64,000 bases of DNA from Rhodobiaceae bacterium UBA7804 (lineage in GTDB: Bacteria; Pseudomonadota; Alphaproteobacteria; Parvibaculales; Parvibaculaceae): the NCBI GenBank assembly GCA_002480495.1, contig DLCG01000009.1, forward strand, positions 280,438 to 344,437. The letters are read 5' to 3'. Under the pieces are notes generated by a model. That model saw nothing but the letters and a program-made list of their open reading frames with translations, ran no database searches and was not told where the DNA came from. Within the stretch, counting starts at the first letter, position 1. Each line of letters begins with the position of its first letter. Of the stretch, positions 60,965 through 64,000 are shown in pieces. The translations under genes were made by a program, and so were the position numbers.

Positions 60965-61213
60965 GGAGGGTCCTGGAAATCGGGGTTGCGCGATGAAACG
61001 GAGAAAACCCGGCTCCTGCCCCGGATCGCCTTGAACGGCGTCCTCAGCGGCAGGCCGGGCCTGTAATTCGCGCGATTGTGGCGGGAGGGGCCCCGCGCTG
61101 TCCCAGCATCGTCAAGAGCTTCGTCATGGGGCGAGTTTCTAGCAGCCGGTCCCTTAACAGTCCAGTAAAGGCGCGGTCTTCCGGGCGGCCCCATCCCCGC
61201 CTATGATCCGCCC

Positions 61214-61978
61214 ATGCGCCGCCTGATCCCTCTTTTTCTCGCCCTTCTCCTGCCCCTTCTCGCCCATGCGGGGGAGAGCCCCGTGCTTTCCCGGATCGAG
61301 GCCTCGGGCGAGCTCCGCGTCGGCCTCACCGGCGACTACAAGCCCTTCTCCTGGGAGGGGCCAGAGGGCACCTTCCGGGGCCTCGACGCCGATATGGCCA
61401 GCGCGCTCGCCGAAGAGCTCGGCGTCCGCCTCGTCATCGTGAAGACGAGCTGGCCCACCCTCATGGAAGACCTCGCGGCGGACAAATACGACATCGGCAT
61501 GGGCGGCATCACGGTCACGGATGAGCGGAAGGAACATGCCCTATTCTCCACGCCGCTGCTGACCGACGGCAAGGCGCCCATTGCGCGCTGCGAGGACGCT
61601 TCGCGCTTCGAGACGCTGGACGGGATCGACCGCGAAGGCGTCACCGTCATCGTCAATCCGGGCGGCACGAACGAGAAATTCGCCCGGGCGAACATACGCA
61701 AGGCGACGCTCGTCCTTCACAAGGACAATGCGAGCGTCTTCGAGGAGATCGCGGCGGGCCGCGCCGACGTCATGATCACCGACGCCATCGAGACGCGCAT
61801 CGTCGCCCGCGACTTCCCGACGCTCTGCGCGACCAACCCGGACGCGCCCTTCACGCAATCGCAGAAGGCCTATCTCCTGCCGCAGGACGAGGCCTGGAAG
61901 GCGCGTATCGACGCGTGGCTGGCCGACATGGAAGCAAGCGGAAAGAAGGAAGTGTTGTTCTCAAGATGGGTGGAGTGA
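61214..61978 (+). CDS. Periplasmic solute-binding protein of the PheC (cyclohexadienyl dehydratase) type
   Basis: A 254-residue secreted protein (signal peptide to ~19) of the type 2 periplasmic-binding fold. Several stretches match PheC-type cyclohexadienyl dehydratases: LRVGLTGDYKPFSW, TSWPTLMEDL, FDIGMGGITVT-like, and VIVNPGGTNEKFARANI. Such enzymes convert prephenate or arogenate in the periplasm. An ordinary amino-acid ABC binding protein is the alternative; no permease genes are adjacent, which favours the enzyme. Confidence 0.8.
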   Translation: MRRLIPLFLALLLPLLAHAGESPVLSRIEASGELRVGLTGDYKPFSWEGPEGTFRGLDADMASALAEELGVRLVIVKTSWPTLMEDLAADKYDIGMGGITVTDERKEHALFSTPLLTDGKAPIARCEDASRFETLDGIDREGVTVIVNPGGTNEKFARANIRKATLVLHKDNASVFEEIAAGRADVMITDAIETRIVARDFPTLCATNPDAPFTQSQKAYLLPQDEAWKARIDAWLADMEASGKKEVLFSRWVE

Positions 61979-61986
61979 GGCTTCCC

Positions 61987-62415
61987 TCACGCCGGAATGA
62001 TGCGCTCCACCGCCCGCGCCTTCAGCGCCAGCTTGCCGTCACCATTGGTGAAGACCGCTTCCACGTAAGCCTGCGTCTTCGAGACGTTGAGCACATGGCC
62101 CTCGCAAGCGAGCACGCCCTCCGTCACAGGCCGGAAGAAATGCATCTGCAAATCCACCGTCGTGAAGTTCTGGTCGTCCTTCAGCATGGTCATCAGCGCG
62201 AAGGAGCAGGTCTGATCAGCAAGCGTCGCGAGATAGCCGCCGAAAACGGCCACGGGGTTCATGTAGGCGGGATCGACCGGCCAGTCGTAGCGGATGCGGC
62301 CGGGCTCCAGCACGGTCAGCTTCCCGGCATAGAGATTGAGCGCCGTCACATGCGGCGGCGCCTTCTCCATCTCGCCCTTCTCGATCCGCTTCAGAATGTT
62401 TCCCCAGCTCGGCAT
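61987..62415 (-). CDS. PaaI-like hotdog thioesterase
   Basis: A 142-residue single-hotdog protein: AVFGGYLATLADQTCSFA is the central helix of the fold and DLQMHFFRPVTEG the following strand. It probably hydrolyses acyl-CoA. Its start overlaps the stop of the lyase gene by one base (TGATG), so the MarR, lyase and thioesterase genes form a coupled unit. Confidence 0.85.
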   Translation of the reverse strand: MPSWGNILKRIEKGEMEKAPPHVTALNLYAGKLTVLEPGRIRYDWPVDPAYMNPVAVFGGYLATLADQTCSFALMTMLKDDQNFTTVDLQMHFFRPVTEGVLACEGHVLNVSKTQAYVEAVFTNGDGKLALKARAVERIIPA

Positions 62416-63284
62416 CAGGTCTCCGTCTTCTCGTTTATCGCGGCGGCATCGGCGAGCATCTCGCCAAGGCCGATCAATTCGTTGTAGCGCTGGAAGGTGA
62501 CGCGCGCTTCGCCCTCGGCAAGCCCCTCGCCCTTCACCAGCGTTTCATAGACCGATTGCAGCCGTGCCGTCACGGCGAGAAGCGCCGAGACGGGGAAAAG
62601 CACGATCTTGAATCCCAGCTCCTCCAGCGCCTTCGCGCCGAGATAGGGCGTCTTTCCGTCCTCGACGATATTGGCGACCAGCGGCACGCCCTTGAATGTC
62701 TCCGCCACTTTGCGCAGTTCCGCCTCATCGCGCGGCGCCTCTATGAAAAGAATGTCGGCGCCCGCTTTCAGGAATGCCTCGCCGCGACGGAGCGCCTCGT
62801 CGAGATCATGCGTCGCGCGCGCATCCGTCCGCGCCATGATCTTGAAGCTCGCGCTTTCGCGCGCCTCGGCCGCCGCGCGGATTTTCGCCGCCGCCTCCGT
62901 AATGGCCACGACTTCCTTTCCTTCCATATGGCCGCAGCGCTTGGGGAACACCTGGTCCTCGATCTGGATGCAGTCCGCGCCCGCCGCTTCATAGGCGCGC
63001 ACGAGCTTCGCGGCGTTCAGCGGCCCGCCATGTCCGTTGTCGCCATCGGCGATCAGCGGCACCGGCGCGCAGGACGCAGCAATCGCGCGCACGCGCTCGC
63101 TCATCTCGGCGGCGCTCACAAGGCCGATATCGGGCAGGCCGAAACTCGCGCCCGAAACGCCGAAGCCCGTCATATAGACCACCTTCGCGCCCGCCTTCGC
63201 GGCGAGCTTCGCCGACAGCGCATCATAGGCGCCGGGCGCGACGATGATCTCCTGCCCTTTCAGCAGTTCCTGCAATCGCGTCAT
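62415..63284 (-). CDS. Isocitrate lyase/PEP mutase superfamily enzyme
   Basis: A 289-residue TIM-barrel enzyme with the metal site ADGDNGHGG, the catalytic loop KRCGH and EAPRDEAE. The superfamily includes 2-methylisocitrate lyase, oxaloacetate decarboxylase and carboxyPEP mutase; the substrate cannot be read. Start at 63284, overlapping the MarR gene by 4 bases. Its co-transcription with a thioesterase and a CMD-type gene suggests catabolism of a CoA-linked acid. Confidence 0.85.
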   Translation of the reverse strand: MTRLQELLKGQEIIVAPGAYDALSAKLAAKAGAKVVYMTGFGVSGASFGLPDIGLVSAAEMSERVRAIAASCAPVPLIADGDNGHGGPLNAAKLVRAYEAAGADCIQIEDQVFPKRCGHMEGKEVVAITEAAAKIRAAAEARESASFKIMARTDARATHDLDEALRRGEAFLKAGADILFIEAPRDEAELRKVAETFKGVPLVANIVEDGKTPYLGAKALEELGFKIVLFPVSALLAVTARLQSVYETLVKGEGLAEGEARVTFQRYNELIGLGEMLADAAAINEKTET

Positions 63285-63769
63285 GCTCTTTTCTTCTTCC
63301 CCGCCTTCATGCCTTGCGGTTTCGCCGGCTGCTTCCTTACCACCGGCGCCTCGCCCCAATCCGCGCTGACGATCCTTGCAAGATCGTCCACGCTTTGCGC
63401 GCCGAGCCTCGCTTCGAGTTCGGCCTCCAGCGACAGCACGATGTCGAGCGCGTCGAGCCGCATCGCCGCGCCTTCCGGCGCGAAGCGGACGAGTTTGCAG
63501 CGTGCGTCTTCCGGGTCCGGCTCCAGATAGATAAGCCCCTTTTCCTCCAGCTCGCGCAAGGCCGTGTTCATGGATTGCCGCGTCACGCCGAGCAGCCGCG
63601 CCAGCTCGCTCGGCCGGCGCACGCCTGCATGCACATAGATCATGGCCATGGATTCAAGGCGGCGCACACCGCCATGTCCGCGCTCGTCCAGGCTCTTCTG
63701 CAGCGCGCCGTCGAACCAGATGAAGCGATTGAGAAGCTGCGCCATCAGAAGCCCGGGCTTCCTGTCCAT
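63281..63769 (-). CDS. MarR-family regulator
   Basis: A 162-residue winged-helix protein with the MarR recognition region SELARLLGVTRQSMNTALREL and wing GLIYLEPDPEDAR. The start at 63769 has GAGG five bases upstream; the ATG at 63799 abuts the operator and has no ribosome-binding site. It heads the lyase/thioesterase unit and is divergent from a carboxymuconolactone decarboxylase gene; such repressors usually answer to an aromatic or acyl-CoA ligand. Confidence 0.85.
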   Translation of the reverse strand: MDRKPGLLMAQLLNRFIWFDGALQKSLDERGHGGVRRLESMAMIYVHAGVRRPSELARLLGVTRQSMNTALRELEEKGLIYLEPDPEDARCKLVRFAPEGAAMRLDALDIVLSLEAELEARLGAQSVDDLARIVSADWGEAPVVRKQPAKPQGMKAGKKKRA

Positions 63770-63800
63770 TTTTCCTCGCGCCCTTTCGCCTTGAGTCATT

Positions 63801-63817
63801 TGTCAGTTTATCTTACA
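63801..63817. promoter_or_regulatory. Probable MarR operator
   Basis: TGTCAGTTTATCTTACA is a 17-bp imperfect palindrome (TGTMAG-N5-CTKACA) in the short gap between the divergent MarR and CMD genes, the normal place for a MarR operator. Confidence 0.55.
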
Positions 63818-63849
63818 TTCTTGCCGGTCATGCAACGGGAGGAATGGCA

Positions 63850-64000
63850 TGCCGAGATTGAGACAGGTCGCGAAAGCGGACGCAGACCCCTTCGCGCAGC
63901 AGCTTTACAAGATACTCTTCGGGGAGCGCGATCCGGTGAAGGAGCCGGGCACGGCCACAGGCACGCCCGGAAACTGGTGGACCGTCTTCGCCCTCGTGCC
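63850..64000 (+). CDS. Carboxymuconolactone decarboxylase-family protein, truncated by the window
   Basis: The first ~50 codons begin MPRLRQVAKADADPFAQQLY and run to TATGTPGNWWTVFALV, the familiar start of CMD/AhpD-like proteins. A GGGAGGA ribosome-binding site precedes the ATG. The rest, including the CxxC of redox-active members, is outside the window. Confidence 0.75.

Overview
The window looks like an alphaproteobacterial chromosome. The right half has the gene order rpmH-rnpA-yidC-engB-argB, ileS-lspA followed by a DUF3035 lipoprotein, DUF1036 and DUF2336 proteins, paired M16 peptidases and high GC with GTG/TTG starts. I lean towards Parvibaculum or a relative but cannot prove it from sequence alone.

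Bases 1-30,336 are an integrated mobile region lying against the 3' end of a tRNA-Arg(ACG) gene (30,337-30,413, minus strand); only one end of the element is in the window. It is layered. Backbone genes lie on both flanks: two lipoproteins, an XRE regulator/RuvC-like/DUF3768 operon and a P-loop ATPase at 0-5 kb, and a ParB-like protein and a VirD4-like ATPase at 23.5-27 kb. These separated flanks share a palindromic promoter/operator motif (TTTGCCG-N4-GGCACAA, four copies), so they were probably one element before later DNA split them.

The first inserted layer (5.2 to about 14 kb) is the most unusual part. A large serine recombinase is followed by a row of lower-GC cassettes, and the ~170-bp 3' end of the recombinase gene recurs three more times at the cassette junctions (8,281, 11,542 and 12,920). 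All the tails keep their reading frame, contain an imperfect ~46-bp dyad and end in the same GTCCCCAA-rich motif. Three of the four are preceded by a terminator hairpin. Cargo includes a MazG-like plus VOC gene pair, an OLD-like ATPase/TOPRIM protein (a defence candidate), a repeat protein, a DUF3892-like protein, a coiled-coil protein and a possible structured RNA. It behaves like an integron-style array built around the recombinase's own 3' end. I do not recognise it as a named system.

The second layer (14-23.3 kb) is a copper module: copA, copB and DUF2231 genes divergent from a csoR repressor whose operator overlaps its ribosome-binding site, then small Met/His/Cys-rich secreted proteins, a DUF5676-like protein and an APC permease. 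Next to the tRNA are a methyltransferase fused to an Mrr-like nuclease domain and a Fic toxin/antitoxin pair.

From 30.4 kb onward the sequence is ordinary core chromosome: P1 peptidase, gamma-glutamyltransferase, glucokinase, a trehalose/GH15 operon (otsB, GH15, otsA), an orphan histidine kinase, a flavoprotein/TVP38/DUF547 group, the ribosome/RNase P/YidC/EngB/ArgB block, mutL, pgi, M16 peptidases, lspA, ileS, a PheC-like periplasmic protein, and a MarR-PEP mutase-thioesterase operon divergent from a truncated carboxymuconolactone decarboxylase gene.
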